From NCBI RefSeq assembly GCF_000018685.1, contig NC_010001.1, positions 2,434,001 through 2,498,000 on the forward strand: DNA of 64,000 nt. Reading direction: 5' to 3'. Position 1 is the stretch's first letter. Each line of letters opens with the position of its first letter. Both the position numbers and the translations under genes were made by a program. The DNA comes from Lachnoclostridium phytofermentans ISDg. Its GTDB lineage: Bacteria; Bacillota; Clostridia; Lachnospirales; Lachnospiraceae. Under the pieces are notes generated by a model. It was not told the origin of the DNA. It ran no database searches and worked only from the letters and a program-made list of their open reading frames with translations. Shown here piece after piece: positions 1-9,331 of the stretch.

Positions 1-666
1 GGCAGTTCCTTTATGTGGACCAGTACCAATCATAGCAGGGCTTGCACTGACGATGGAAACGTCAATTGTGAATTTCTCAAACATAGCAGCGATAAAATCA
101 TGCAAATCATTATGAATACCAAGATCTTTTTTTGGATAACCTTGTTCATCCCCAGCAGGCCAACCCATAGTAATATTCTTAATCGCAGCAGAAATGGTAG
201 CTTCTTCATGAATTTTAAGCTGTGTAAATGAAATGAGGAAGGTCATTTCATTAAATAGCTGATTTAGGCATAGTCTGGAAGGACAAGGATGATTGATATC
301 AATACTAATAAATGGACCTTGGTTAAGATTTATGAATTCTACTTTTTCTTCTTTAATAATACTTGCAAATCCTACTTGTTCCATCAAACTAATAACGTCC
401 TCATCACCAGGACCAGTTGCAACGACAATTCTTTTAGGTTTGCAACTCTTTACTAGTCTTATAATGGTTCGTAAACTTTCAGGTCCTACAACTCTGCCGC
501 TGCAAGGGCTTGCTGGAGAGACCCAGTTAGGTGTTATAACGACCACATCTTCAGGTGAAATCATGTTAGAAAACTGAATAAGCTTAAGTCCTTCTTCAAT
601 AGCAAGCGATTCATTTTCATTTTTTGTTATTGCGACTATTGGTTTTATTGTTCTGCGAACACGCAT
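1..666 (-). CDS. DUF362 domain protein, 3' end outside window
   Basis: An open frame of 222 codons runs from an ATG at 666 to the left edge on the minus strand, without a stop. It begins MRVRRTIKPIVAITKNE and contains PNWVSPASPCSG, VVATGPGDEDV and IKNITMGWPAG, the pattern of DUF362 proteins, where a conserved aspartate/glycine-rich N-terminal half is often followed by a ferredoxin domain. The C-terminal part, including any iron-sulfur cluster motif, is outside the window. The start is well supported by AAAGGAG about eight bases upstream. The exact function is unknown; members are linked to redox and cobalamin-type metabolism. It is transcribed away from the DJ-1/nitroreductase operon, with about 190 bases between them for the two divergent promoters. 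Confidence 0.8.
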   Translation of the reverse strand, partial: MRVRRTIKPIVAITKNENESLAIEEGLKLIQFSNMISPEDVVVITPNWVSPASPCSGRVVGPESLRTIIRLVKSCKPKRIVVATGPGDEDVISLMEQVGFASIIKEEKVEFINLNQGPFISIDINHPCPSRLCLNQLFNEMTFLISFTQLKIHEEATISAAIKNITMGWPAGDEQGYPKKDLGIHNDLHDFIAAMFEKFTIDVSIVSASPAMIGTGPHKGTA

Positions 667-855
667 ATAGAAAGCTCCTTTCATTAGATGACTGAATTAT
701 ATAAAGTATTAGCAAATTAATGAGGAGACATTCGATGGATAGAATATTTTACGGTATAGGAATGATGACTATGGTATAATGATGAGGCAATCACAATGCA
801 TATGCAGAAGACAATGTTTCAGATCATGAAAGAATGAATTTAATGGAGGATTTAA

Positions 856-1425
856 ATGCGAAAAGTATTATGTTATATTTATGATGGAATGGCAGACTTT
901 GAAATAAGCTTATTACTTCACCGATTAAAAAATACTGGTAAGAAAGAGATTATATCAATTTCAGAAAATGTTGAAGCAATTGTGGCTCAATCGGGACTTA
1001 GATATATTCCAGATATGAAAATTGATGATATTAGATGTATAGAAGATGTTGAAGCCTTAATAATTCCGGGAGGCCCAATTGATAATAATCAAAATTGCAT
1101 CTGTAAACTTGCTAATGATATTATAAATAGTGGTAAACTGTTAGCAGCAATTTGTTTTGGTCCACAATTTTTTGGACGTGCTGGAATACTTGATAATTAT
1201 ATATACACAACTTCATGTTCAGTAGAAAAAATCAAACAACTGGAATGTGAAGATCCATTCAATCGTGAAAAATATGTACATAAGAGAACAGTTGTAGATC
1301 GAAATCTTATAACTGCACAGGGATATGCGTTTGTGGATTTTGCTATGGAGGTATGTAAATATATGAAAATATTTGAGAGTGAACAAGAAGCATATGAACA
1401 AATAGGACGAGTAAAAGAAGAATAA
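856..1425 (+). CDS. DJ-1/PfpI family protein
   Basis: The 189-residue cytoplasmic protein has the DJ-1/ThiJ/PfpI fold signature: an N-terminal strand, the conserved acidic residue E16 in DGMADFE, and the nucleophile elbow AAICFGP with Cys100. The length is normal for single-domain members. The family covers glyoxalases, deglycase-like proteins, chaperones and amidases, so the reaction cannot be fixed from sequence. The start is preceded by GGAGG with good spacing. It sits 20 bases upstream of a nitroreductase, and both share the terminator at 2065-2106, so they are probably one operon, possibly for electrophile or redox stress. That role is inferred from neighbourhood only. Confidence 0.88.
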   Translation: MRKVLCYIYDGMADFEISLLLHRLKNTGKKEIISISENVEAIVAQSGLRYIPDMKIDDIRCIEDVEALIIPGGPIDNNQNCICKLANDIINSGKLLAAICFGPQFFGRAGILDNYIYTTSCSVEKIKQLECEDPFNREKYVHKRTVVDRNLITAQGYAFVDFAMEVCKYMKIFESEQEAYEQIGRVKEE

Positions 1426-1445
1426 AAAATTAAGGTGGTATAATT

Positions 1446-1997
1446 ATGGAATTTGAAGATGTAGTTCAAAAAAGAAGAAGTATACGAAAATTTTCTCCCC
1501 ATTGTGTTGAGAAAGAAAAAATAGAAAAATTACTGGAATGTGCAAGACTCTGTCAGTCAGCAAAAAACAGACAGCCGTGGAAATTCATGATTTTAGAGAA
1601 TCATGACAAAAATCAGATTGCAGATATCATGCTCGCATTATTTCAACAAAATAATGTTGAACTTCCTGGATATATGAATAGCTCGAAATCTTCGGCTAAC
1701 ATCATTAAAAATGCCCCGCTATTGATATTGGTATTTAAGGACAAGGACGATGATTGGCAAACTGGTGATCTACTTTCAATAGGAGCTGCTATCGAACACA
1801 TATGTCTTGAAGCTGTGAATTTATGGCTTGGTGCGTTGTGGATTAGAGATACTTCATATACTGAAAATGAGATATGCAAGTCGGTTGGGTACAATGACCT
1901 TCAACTAGTTTCTGCTATTGCTATTGGTTATCCTGCTGAATCTCCATCTCAAAGACCGAGAAAAGCAATGGAGGATATAATAATACCTCTTCGCTAA
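1446..1997 (+). CDS. Nitroreductase family protein
   Basis: The 183-residue protein starts MEFEDVVQKRRSIRKF, the classic N-terminus of FMN-dependent nitroreductases, where the Arg-Arg-Ser-Arg cluster binds the FMN phosphate. Further family marks are CQSAKNRQPWKF near residue 40 and a C-terminal AIAIGYPAE segment that closes the flavin site. Such enzymes are homodimers that use NAD(P)H to reduce nitro compounds, quinones or enones; the physiological substrate cannot be predicted. A ribosome site AAGGTGG precedes the ATG. It is the second gene of an operon with the DJ-1 family gene and is followed by a strong terminator. Confidence 0.92.
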   Translation: MEFEDVVQKRRSIRKFSPHCVEKEKIEKLLECARLCQSAKNRQPWKFMILENHDKNQIADIMLALFQQNNVELPGYMNSSKSSANIIKNAPLLILVFKDKDDDWQTGDLLSIGAAIEHICLEAVNLWLGALWIRDTSYTENEICKSVGYNDLQLVSAIAIGYPAESPSQRPRKAMEDIIIPLR

Positions 1998-2064
1998 ATT
2001 TCTAATTTGCAGGTGAGATTGTGATCATAATCTCCAATCTATTTTGACTTAAAGACATTAAAAA

Positions 2065-2106
2065 GATTATCTTGTAATGTAGAAACATTATGAGGTAGTC
2101 TTTTTT
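2065..2106 (+). terminator. Rho-independent terminator of the nitroreductase operon
   Basis: A 16-base-pair stem (2065-2080 with 2085-2100, pairing throughout when G-U wobbles are allowed) with the four-base loop AGAA is followed directly by six T residues. Confidence 0.9.
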
Positions 2107-2135
2107 AAATTTTATAAGAGATTGTCCCCGTTGAT

Positions 2136-2180
2136 AAAAAGTTTCTTATGATGTGCAACATTCTGAAGTAGTCATTTTTG
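2136..2180 (+). repeat. Degenerate second copy of the preceding terminator
   Basis: The segment reads like a diverged copy of 2056-2110, sharing AAAAAG, ATGT, AACATT and GTAGTC in the same order followed by a T tract. The stem is weaker than in the first copy. The rest of 1998-2460 shows no gene; its 3' part must hold the promoter of the LRR gene. Confidence 0.6.
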
Positions 2181-2460
2181 ATATAGAAAAAACCTTGTTT
2201 TGAAGATGATAGTACGCAACAATAATAGCAACACCTAATACCAAATCTTTAGGATAGAATCATGATTTATTGGTAAGTTGATCAAATAAAATTCAGTTGA
2301 ATAATGGCATTATATGGTATATTATAAAGGAAGATTTAATTGATTCGAAATAATACATAACTAATACATATTAGTGAAGTGAGAAATTAAAATACTGAAA
2401 CTGAAAGGATGAGAAGCATTGAAATCAAAGGAATTACAAAGTTATAAGAGGAGGAAGCAA

Positions 2461-4653
2461 ATGAGAAAGAAATGGTTTGTAAGCAATTTTAAGAAGAGAG
2501 TGATCTTGATAGCTGCTTCATTATGCTTGTTGGTTAATAGTCCAATTGCATACGCAGCAAGTGGTGAATCAGAATACGATGAAAAATATGATGAAGTTTT
2601 AGAAGTCAGTAGTCTTGATGAAGATAATGTAAATACAGATATTAATGACTTTTTTTATGGTGGTATGGAAAAGCTATCAGATGATCCATATCACTTTGAT
2701 TATTCGAACATGCCAAGAGGACATCAATACCGTGTTGGCGATTTTCTATGTAATGGAACGAGTCTAATAGCTTATCTTGGTAATGAGAAAAATGTAATCA
2801 TTCCAGAAGGAATTACATGTATTGGTCGTGAAGATGTACTATTAAGCAGTGCTTTTGGTGGTAAACCTGTTGTTTCTGTTACATTTCCAAGTACACTAAA
2901 GGTTGTGGGGCAGTATACTTTTTATGAATGCATGGATTTAAAGACTGTGACCATGAATTCAGGGTTAGAAAAGATAGGTTCCTACTGCTTTTATAGTACT
3001 GCACTAGAGACGATTACAATTCCGGAATCTGTGAAATTGGTAGGGGCCAGTGCATTTAGCGAGGCAAAGAAATTAAAGAAGGTGAACATAAAGGGGAAAG
3101 ATATTCGATTCGATCAGAGGGTTTTTGAGGAAACTCCCTTCCTAAAATCTTTGTATAATAAAGATAAAGTTGCGACTATAGATAACTATCTTTTGGATGC
3201 AACAGGATATACAAAAGCAAAGTTTGTGGTTCCAAGCGCAGTAACGAGTATCGCGGGTTCAGCTTTCTTTTTGAACTGCGACGTGAAAGAAATAGTGATG
3301 CATGATAATGTAACAACGCTAGGTAGCGAAGTATTTCGCAACTGTGAAAATCTAAAGAAGATAACAATGTCTAAAAAACTCACAACGATTCCTTCTTGGG
3401 CATTTGTCAGATGTGATAGTTTGGAGGAAATTACAATACCTGAATCTGTAACGGAAGTGGAAAGTATGGCATTTTCGGGCCTGAATTGGCTTGAAAAAAT
3501 AAACTTTTTATCAAAAACCACCAATTTAGAAAGTGGTGTATTTGAAGGTACACCTTGGATGGCTGCACAACAAGCAATATCCCCATTTGTTATCATTAAT
3601 GGAGTTCTAATAGATGCAACGAAGGCCTCTGGTAAAGTGGTAGTACCGAATACAGTTAAAATCATCAACGATGAAGCATTCGCAGGAAATGAAGAGGTAA
3701 CAGAAATCATACTCCCTGATACTGTAGTTAGAATTGATGAATATGCATTTTGGTCATGTCCAAATTTGAAGAGTATTGATTTGGGTAACTCTGTAAAGAA
3801 AATAGGAGAAAGTGCATTTAAACTTTGTCCATCACTAACTGCTGTTGTTTTTCCTGATTCAGTAGAGGAACTTGGGAGTTATATGTTTAAAGATTGCAAT
3901 GCAGTGGAATATGTTCGCTTGCCTGCCAATCTAAAGCGATTAGATGATTATGTATTATCAGATACGTCAATTACCTCACTCGTGATTCCTAGCAGTGTAA
4001 CATTCATTGATAGGTATGCTTTGTCTTATTGCGACAAGCTTGAAAAACTCTATTTATCTTATGAGTTAGACGAAAACAGCTATATTTTAGGTGGAGCAGG
4101 TTCAGAAAATTTTGTTGTATATTATCCACAGGAGGAGAAATTTGACTGGTTAAACAAATATATCGGTGAGATAGGAAGTAGAATTGCTCAATCTAATTAC
4201 TCACTAAGCTATAGTACGTTGACACTTTATACATCCTGGTATGGTAAACAATTGCAACTGGAAGATGAATTTCAACGCTTTGTTGCAAATTCAAAGCTCA
4301 TATGGAAATCTGATAATACCAAGGTCGCAACTGTAACGAATGGTAAGGTGACTCCCGTTAGTACAGGTACTACAACAATCTCAGCAACTTATGATAATAA
4401 GACTTATACTTGCACGGTAACTGTGAAAGATCCTTCCTTAAATAAGTCAAAGGTCACTTTAACAAAATGGGATAGCACCTTCCTTTTTCTTTTGAATGCA
4501 AAGACATCCGATGTGAAATGGACAACTACTGATAAATCTGTTGTAACTGTATTACAATCAGGGATGATCCAAGCAAAAAAGAAAGGGACAGCTACAATCA
4601 CAGCGACAGTGAGTGGTAAGAAATATTCATGCAAGGTTACTGTGAAGAATTAG
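2461..4653 (+). CDS. Secreted leucine-rich-repeat (BspA-type) protein with Ig-like repeats
   Basis: The protein of 730 residues has a signal peptide (basic MRKKWFVSNFKKR, hydrophobic stretch, cleavage near AYAA). About residues 100-560 hold many LRR_5/BspA-type repeats of the form 'LKKITIPESVTEVESMAFSG'. Two bacterial Ig-like (Big_2) repeats follow, recognisable as KVATVTNGKVTPVSTGTTTI and SVVTVLQSGMIQAKKKGTAT. There is no LPXTG anchor or terminal membrane span, so it is probably secreted or loosely wall-bound, with a binding or adhesive role inferred. An in-frame TTG at 2419 could add 14 residues, but the ATG at 2461 has a far better AGGAGG site and leaves a clean signal peptide. It is transcribed alone. 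Confidence 0.9.
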   Translation: MRKKWFVSNFKKRVILIAASLCLLVNSPIAYAASGESEYDEKYDEVLEVSSLDEDNVNTDINDFFYGGMEKLSDDPYHFDYSNMPRGHQYRVGDFLCNGTSLIAYLGNEKNVIIPEGITCIGREDVLLSSAFGGKPVVSVTFPSTLKVVGQYTFYECMDLKTVTMNSGLEKIGSYCFYSTALETITIPESVKLVGASAFSEAKKLKKVNIKGKDIRFDQRVFEETPFLKSLYNKDKVATIDNYLLDATGYTKAKFVVPSAVTSIAGSAFFLNCDVKEIVMHDNVTTLGSEVFRNCENLKKITMSKKLTTIPSWAFVRCDSLEEITIPESVTEVESMAFSGLNWLEKINFLSKTTNLESGVFEGTPWMAAQQAISPFVIINGVLIDATKASGKVVVPNTVKIINDEAFAGNEEVTEIILPDTVVRIDEYAFWSCPNLKSIDLGNSVKKIGESAFKLCPSLTAVVFPDSVEELGSYMFKDCNAVEYVRLPANLKRLDDYVLSDTSITSLVIPSSVTFIDRYALSYCDKLEKLYLSYELDENSYILGGAGSENFVVYYPQEEKFDWLNKYIGEIGSRIAQSNYSLSYSTLTLYTSWYGKQLQLEDEFQRFVANSKLIWKSDNTKVATVTNGKVTPVSTGTTTISATYDNKTYTCTVTVKDPSLNKSKVTLTKWDSTFLFLLNAKTSDVKWTTTDKSVVTVLQSGMIQAKKKGTATITATVSGKKYSCKVTVKN

Positions 4654-4683
4654 AAATGAAGGTTACTGTGAAAAATTAGAAAT
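4633..4683 (+). repeat. 26-bp tandem duplication across the LRR gene stop codon
   Basis: Two copies of AAGGTTACTGTGAAGAATTA and the following five bases, at 4633-4657 and 4659-4683, differ at one base. The first copy encodes the last residues of the LRR protein and its TAG stop; the second is untranslated. Confidence 0.85.
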
Positions 4684-4707
4684 ACAGTAAAATAGTTGAA
4701 GAAGAGT

Positions 4708-4749
4708 AAAAGTCTCAGATTCTTAAAAATAAAGAGTTCTGAGACTTTT
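4708..4749 (+). terminator. Rho-independent terminator of the LRR gene
   Basis: A perfect 12-bp stem, AAAAGTCTCAGA (4708-4719) with TCTGAGACTTTT (4738-4749), has an 18-base loop and ends in a short T tract. Confidence 0.85.
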
Positions 4750-4850
4750 ATGTTGAAAAAACTATCTTACAATGCTCAATGTAGTTAAAGCAAGGCGTGC
4801 TCTTTATTCCTTTGTTGAGACAAACAGTTGCTTTAATGATAATATTTAAA

Positions 4851-6587
4851 TTATAGCTTGAAAACAGAAAGTTGATTGTCTAAATCACGTGCAATGTCTT
4901 TAAGTGATTGAGAGGAATTTGCCAAGTTATTTACCGTAATGTCTAGTTCCTGTGCCGAACTTGAGGTTTGCTCAGTTACAGCTGCATTTTCGTGTGATAT
5001 CGAGGCAAGTAAACGAATAACATTGGCAATCGTATTCTTTGAATCATTTAAATCGTCGACTTTTGTACGAATATTCTCTACATTATCTGAGGAAATATTG
5101 ATACCTTCAGTAATCGATGCAAAGTTTTGTTCTGTCTGATGAAGATAGGCTTGTTGGGTATCGATACTGGACTTTACTTCTTTCATAACTTCAACTGTTG
5201 TATTGGATTCATGAAGAAGCTTCTTAATAATTAATTCAATCTCGCTAGCGGAAGCTCTGGATTGGTCTGCTAGTTTTCTGATTTCTTCAGCAACCACAGT
5301 AAATCCACGACCGGAGGCACCGGCTCTAGCAGCTTCTATGCTTGCATTTAAGGATAACAAATCAGTTTCTTCTGCAATGGCTTGAATAAGACCGACTGCT
5401 TTTTGAATCTCTTGAGCAGCTTGATTCGTAGTATCAGTTTGCTTTGCTATCTTGTCAACTGAGTTCATCGTCTGATCATTGGATTCGCTCAATTGATGAA
5501 GAATTTGAGTAGATTGTTTTTCTGCTTTTGACATTGTTTGTGCTGTCTTAGTAAGAGCATCAACTGCTTCCGTAATAGAAATCATCTGTGTATCTATCAT
5601 CGAAATATTTTCTGAAGCAGTTTGTGTTTGCTTCGCCTGAGTCATTGCCTGTTTCGCTATTTCATCCATTGCATTAGATACTTCATTTACCGTTGTATCC
5701 GTGGAGGCGGAGGCAGCGGATAGAGTGTCTGAGGAGATTACTAATTCTGCTGTGGATGCTTTTATCTTACTTACGATATGTAGTAATTGCTGCTGTAAGG
5801 AAGCAGAGTTTTGCAAGATATGACCGATTTCATCTCGCCGATGTAAATATTTTCTTGGCAAGGAAGTAGCTAAGTTGCCTTCGGAGACTTTGGATAAAAA
5901 GTTGTTTGCTTCTGTCATGGCTTTGCTGAGTCTACGAGAAATAAGAATCGTAAGAATGGCGGAAAGCGCAATAAATATAATCGAAATAATTAAAATACGT
6001 AGAATCTGCGAGTCAATCGATGTTTGAACGGAACTATATTCCTTTCCAGCGAAAACCATACCCACGATTTTACCATCAGGATCACGAAGAGGTTGATAAT
6101 ATGCGTAATAGCGTTGTCCTTCAATGACGAGGGAATCACTATAATAGGTATTTCCCTCCATTTCGACATCCTGCCTTACCTTTGAGTCTGGAGAGGAGGC
6201 AACGGCACGTGCACCATCTTGTTCCCGTTTAATGGTTGTAATAATTCTCATACCATTAAAATATAAGGTACAATCAAAACCAGAACTTGCTTTGATAGAA
6301 TCTACGAGTCGATGGTCACCTGAGATATGTTGCTTTCCTTTATTAATGCCACCAGAGACATTTGTAGTATAATCACCTGGATACAGATTAGTATAGGTCT
6401 CAACTAAGGAAGCAGATACATACTTTAGTGAATTCTCAATCTCACTCTTTATACTTTCTTTTAGTATTTTAGTACTGCTTACAGTTAGAACAATATCCAA
6501 GACTAATAAAGGAAGTAGACCTAAGGCAAGTAATTTCATAATAATACTAGTATTCTTTTTCTTACTAAACTTTTTACTATTTTTCAT
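4851..6587 (-). CDS. Methyl-accepting chemotaxis protein
   Basis: This 578-residue chemoreceptor has a first membrane span at about 15-38, an extracellular single-Cache-like sensor domain at about 40-190 and a second span at about 193-217. A HAMP domain and a long methylation/signalling coiled coil follow. The hairpin tip is seen as EETDLLSLNASIEAARAG followed by RGFTVVAEEIRKLADQS, the CheW/CheA contact region. The ligand is unknown. It would cluster at the pole and control CheA kinase. It is a lone gene on the minus strand, preceded by AAAGGTTG and convergent with the LRR gene. No other chemotaxis gene is near, which is usual for orphan receptors. Confidence 0.94.
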   Translation of the reverse strand: MKNSKKFSKKKNTSIIMKLLALGLLPLLVLDIVLTVSSTKILKESIKSEIENSLKYVSASLVETYTNLYPGDYTTNVSGGINKGKQHISGDHRLVDSIKASSGFDCTLYFNGMRIITTIKREQDGARAVASSPDSKVRQDVEMEGNTYYSDSLVIEGQRYYAYYQPLRDPDGKIVGMVFAGKEYSSVQTSIDSQILRILIISIIFIALSAILTILISRRLSKAMTEANNFLSKVSEGNLATSLPRKYLHRRDEIGHILQNSASLQQQLLHIVSKIKASTAELVISSDTLSAASASTDTTVNEVSNAMDEIAKQAMTQAKQTQTASENISMIDTQMISITEAVDALTKTAQTMSKAEKQSTQILHQLSESNDQTMNSVDKIAKQTDTTNQAAQEIQKAVGLIQAIAEETDLLSLNASIEAARAGASGRGFTVVAEEIRKLADQSRASASEIELIIKKLLHESNTTVEVMKEVKSSIDTQQAYLHQTEQNFASITEGINISSDNVENIRTKVDDLNDSKNTIANVIRLLASISHENAAVTEQTSSSAQELDITVNNLANSSQSLKDIARDLDNQLSVFKL

Positions 6588-6804
6588 AAATCAACCTTTC
6601 TGCCATGGATGTTTCGTATAAAAAACATGACGTAAATTGATATTAAATACAACATTATTATACTATATATGTCTATAAAAGGAAAGATATGTTAGTAGAA
6701 TTGTTGAATATACACGAAAATATAATACATATTTGGTGAAAAGCACGAAAGACTAAGACTGTTTTAAAATAGGAGTTAGGAAAACGTTATAGTTTCGACG
6801 TTAA

Positions 6805-6966
6805 CTTAACTTTTCGTTTGAAATACAATGTAAATTGCTAGCTTCTCAGATGGACCTTGAGGTTTTAAGTTATTACGATAAATACATCACATATACTCTG
6901 ACGATCCCTGATAATACAACTTATTTAATGAGTGATTATATTGGAGAAGTGGAAGGATTTAACTGA
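6805..6966 (+). pseudogene. 3' remnant of an unidentified gene
   Basis: An open frame from 6805 to TGA at 6964-6966 ends in protein-like sequence (YYDKYITYTLTIPDN, then TTYLMSDYIGEVEGFN). An ATG at 6850 gives 38 codons, with no ribosome site. It is followed at once by a good plus-strand terminator, so it looks like the tail of a deleted gene that kept its terminator. The parent family is not recognised. The rest of the 6588-7153 gap shows nothing else I can support. Confidence 0.4.
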
Positions 6967-6970
6967 AGTG

Positions 6971-7020
6971 AACCCCTTTTGTTAGACAAAAGATATTGTC
7001 TAATGAAAGGGGTTATTTTT
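6971..7020 (+). terminator. Rho-independent terminator downstream of the gene remnant
   Basis: AACCCCTTT (6971-6979) pairs with AAAGGGGTT (7006-7014), with an inner TTAGACAA/TTGTCTAA stem, and is followed by ATTTTT. The T tract is on the plus side, so it serves rightward transcription. Confidence 0.8.
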
Positions 7021-7153
7021 ATGTCATGTGTGAGTTGCTATTGCAGATTCACTATGCAACAGCCCTTCTTTACAGAACATTATATTTGTAACATGGCTTT
7101 TATAGAAATTTTTCCATTAAGATTGATAAATAGTATTCTAAATCATTTTAATG

Positions 7154-7819
7154 CTACTTATCATTTACTAAATTCCCATGTGATAGACCCAAAACTTCAT
7201 CTGCGTAGGTCGCAACATTTTTGGAATGAGTTACAACAATAACGCATTTATTTTGGTTATGGGCAAGATCTTTTAAAATCTCCATAATGCTTTCTTCGGT
7301 ATCTGTGTCCAAATTTCCGGTTGGTTCATCAGCAATAATAATATCTGGATCGTGTGACAAAGCTCTTGCAATACCTACACGTTGTTGTTCACCACCACTA
7401 AGCTTTAAAGTTTTACGGTTTGCTTTTTCTTCATCTATAGAAACTCTGGATAGAATATCAAGTGCAAATTGCTTTTTATTTTTTTCTTTACTTTCGCTAA
7501 TGTTCATGGAAAGTATGATGTTTTCAAGTACAGTTGCATTTGTTAAAAGGTTATAACCTTGAAAAATAACCCCTATTCCTTTTGCTCTATAGTCATCACG
7601 ATTGATTTCTTTTAAACTTTTTCCATTCCATAAAACCTCACCGCTTGTGGCTAAATCTAATCCTGAAATTATGGATAGTAGAGTGGTCTTTCCAGAACCC
7701 GATTTTCCCATAATTGCATATAGATTTCCTTGTTCAAAGCTGAGATTGATATTTGATAAAACATTTTTACTTGTTCCCTCATATTTGTAGCAAACATTTT
7801 TAAGCTCTAAAATACTCAT
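7154..7819 (-). CDS. ABC transporter ATP-binding protein (MacB/LolD-like)
   Basis: The 221-residue ATPase has Walker A GKSGSGKTT at 38-46, a Q-loop near IFQGYNLL, signature LSGGEQQRVGIARAL, Walker B IIIADEPTGNLD and switch VVTHS. ADEPTGNLD and the length are typical of the MacB/LolD/FtsE class that works with FtsX-like permeases. The start lies four bases after the stop of the upstream permease gene, with its ribosome site inside the end of that gene, so the two are translationally coupled. The pair probably exports a peptide, lipid or antibiotic, or senses one; no dedicated regulator is adjacent. Confidence 0.93.
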   Translation of the reverse strand: MSILELKNVCYKYEGTSKNVLSNINLSFEQGNLYAIMGKSGSGKTTLLSIISGLDLATSGEVLWNGKSLKEINRDDYRAKGIGVIFQGYNLLTNATVLENIILSMNISESKEKNKKQFALDILSRVSIDEEKANRKTLKLSGGEQQRVGIARALSHDPDIIIADEPTGNLDTDTEESIMEILKDLAHNQNKCVIVVTHSKNVATYADEVLGLSHGNLVNDK

Positions 7820-7823
7820 ATTT

Positions 7824-9179
7824 CTAATTCCTTTCCGATAAAATCTTCATTGGTTCATATCTCAAAATAAACAGTACGCCTACACTGCTTGAAATAACAG
7901 CAATCAATAGAGCGATAGCAGATACATTAAGTACAGCTTTTGGAGTTAATACCACCTCTATTTCTTCCTGCTCTACCTTAGCACCACCCCAATTATTATT
8001 TTGACCCCTTTCAACTTGTGATTCTGAAATCATATCCGAAACAGGCTGTGCAGCAGCAGCACCGATTGAAAGTCCGATTACAAGACAAATTGCGATTGTA
8101 ATAAGTGATTCATAAAGAATACCACGTACTACTTTTCCTTTTTTCATACCCATAGCACGGAGTACTCCAATTTCGTATTTACGTTCTCTGATTGAAAGAA
8201 CAGATAGTAAAATTAGAATAACAGAGCCAATAATTAAAACAGCAACAAGGAAAATACTTGAAACATTTGCAAGACTTTCAGCAGGTTTTACTATTTTGTT
8301 GTAGCTAAGCTCGTCTGTAGACATTAAATAATTCTTGTGAAGTCCTTTTTCGTGAGCTTCCTTATTAAAAGCATCTAGCATATCAGGATTTTTCAAATAG
8401 TAGGTAGCCTCAACAGTATAAAGCTTTGTTTTGGCAATATTATCTTGATAATTTTTCATTGTTTCATAAGTGGTTAGAATATCGTTGCGTGGATTTGTAT
8501 ACGCAGAATCAAATCCGTATTTGTTCTCGGTTGAATCAAAATATATTCCTGTTATTGTTAATTTAAGAGGTGAAAATGTTGCATCCTTTGATAAATCATT
8601 TATATCAATGGTATCCCCAACCTCTAGATTGTTCAGTTTGGAAAAATCTTCGCTAATTACGCATTCGTTGTTCTGTTCAAACATTTTTCCACTTGTAATT
8701 TTTCGTTTTCCCTCTTTGAAATCCTTCATCAATTCTGGTGTGTTATATCCGTATACTGACAGATTTGCTTCATGATAAAGACCAGATGTGGTAGCACCGC
8801 CTTGAATGTTACTGTTATCTTCACTTTTCTCTTGGCCAAGTCCTTTTAGAGCTTTACCGTAAGCTGGATAGAATACCTTTATCATTGTTTCCTTTAAATA
8901 TTCTGATTCGGATAGTGCTATCTTAATATCATCTGAAATTTCAGGGATATCAACCCATTGCCCATTTTTTTGTTCTTCTTCAATTTTTTCATTGTCATAT
9001 TGAAGATAAATCTCCGAACCGAACTGTTCCTTATAATTTTTGATTACATTATCTGTGGCTGAATTGATAATCATTGAAATAGCAGTAAAAGTTAGCATTG
9101 CTAAAATTATAATAGTAACAATTATGTTTCGTCCTTTGTTACGAAACAGATTTTTAATTGAATTTTTTAAAATGTACAT
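7824..9179 (-). CDS. ABC transporter permease (FtsX/MacB-like)
   Basis: The 451-residue protein has an N-terminal span at about 19-40, a large extracytoplasmic domain at about 45-300 and three C-terminal spans. The motif RERKYEIGVLRAMGMKKGKV lies between the second and third spans. This is the MacB_PCD plus FtsX architecture of mechanotransmission transporters. The ATG is preceded by TTAGGAGG. It is first in a two-gene operon with the ATPase. The substrate is unknown; related pairs in Gram-positive bacteria handle antimicrobial peptides or other amphiphiles, so a defence role is plausible but unproven. Confidence 0.92.
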   Translation of the reverse strand: MYILKNSIKNLFRNKGRNIIVTIIILAMLTFTAISMIINSATDNVIKNYKEQFGSEIYLQYDNEKIEEEQKNGQWVDIPEISDDIKIALSESEYLKETMIKVFYPAYGKALKGLGQEKSEDNSNIQGGATTSGLYHEANLSVYGYNTPELMKDFKEGKRKITSGKMFEQNNECVISEDFSKLNNLEVGDTIDINDLSKDATFSPLKLTITGIYFDSTENKYGFDSAYTNPRNDILTTYETMKNYQDNIAKTKLYTVEATYYLKNPDMLDAFNKEAHEKGLHKNYLMSTDELSYNKIVKPAESLANVSSIFLVAVLIIGSVILILLSVLSIRERKYEIGVLRAMGMKKGKVVRGILYESLITIAICLVIGLSIGAAAAQPVSDMISESQVERGQNNNWGGAKVEQEEIEVVLTPKAVLNVSAIALLIAVISSSVGVLFILRYEPMKILSERN

Positions 9180-9331
9180 TTATGTTCCTCCTAAATTTGA
9201 TGTTATGATTGTATAACAAGCGATGTAAAATCTCTGTTAAGCAATTTTAATTTGTGCATTTTAAAAATATAACAAAGATTTAACACTTAACAAAGAGTTA
9301 GGACATGTCTGGATATAATATATCTTGAGGT

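Noticed and set aside
13..577. Two plus-strand ORFs of 72 and 94 codons
   Set aside because: They lie opposite the DUF362 gene, which has a better ribosome site and a recognisable protein sequence.
2015..2034. GAGATT/AATCTC inverted repeat after the nitroreductase
   Set aside because: Six-base arms with no T tract, directly followed by a much better terminator.
3186..3710. Minus-strand ORF of 174 codons
   Set aside because: It is antisense to the LRR gene, without ribosome site or recognisable domain.
6979..7242. Plus-strand ORF of 87 codons
   Set aside because: It begins inside a terminator stem, overlaps the end of the ABC ATPase gene and has no family-like sequence.
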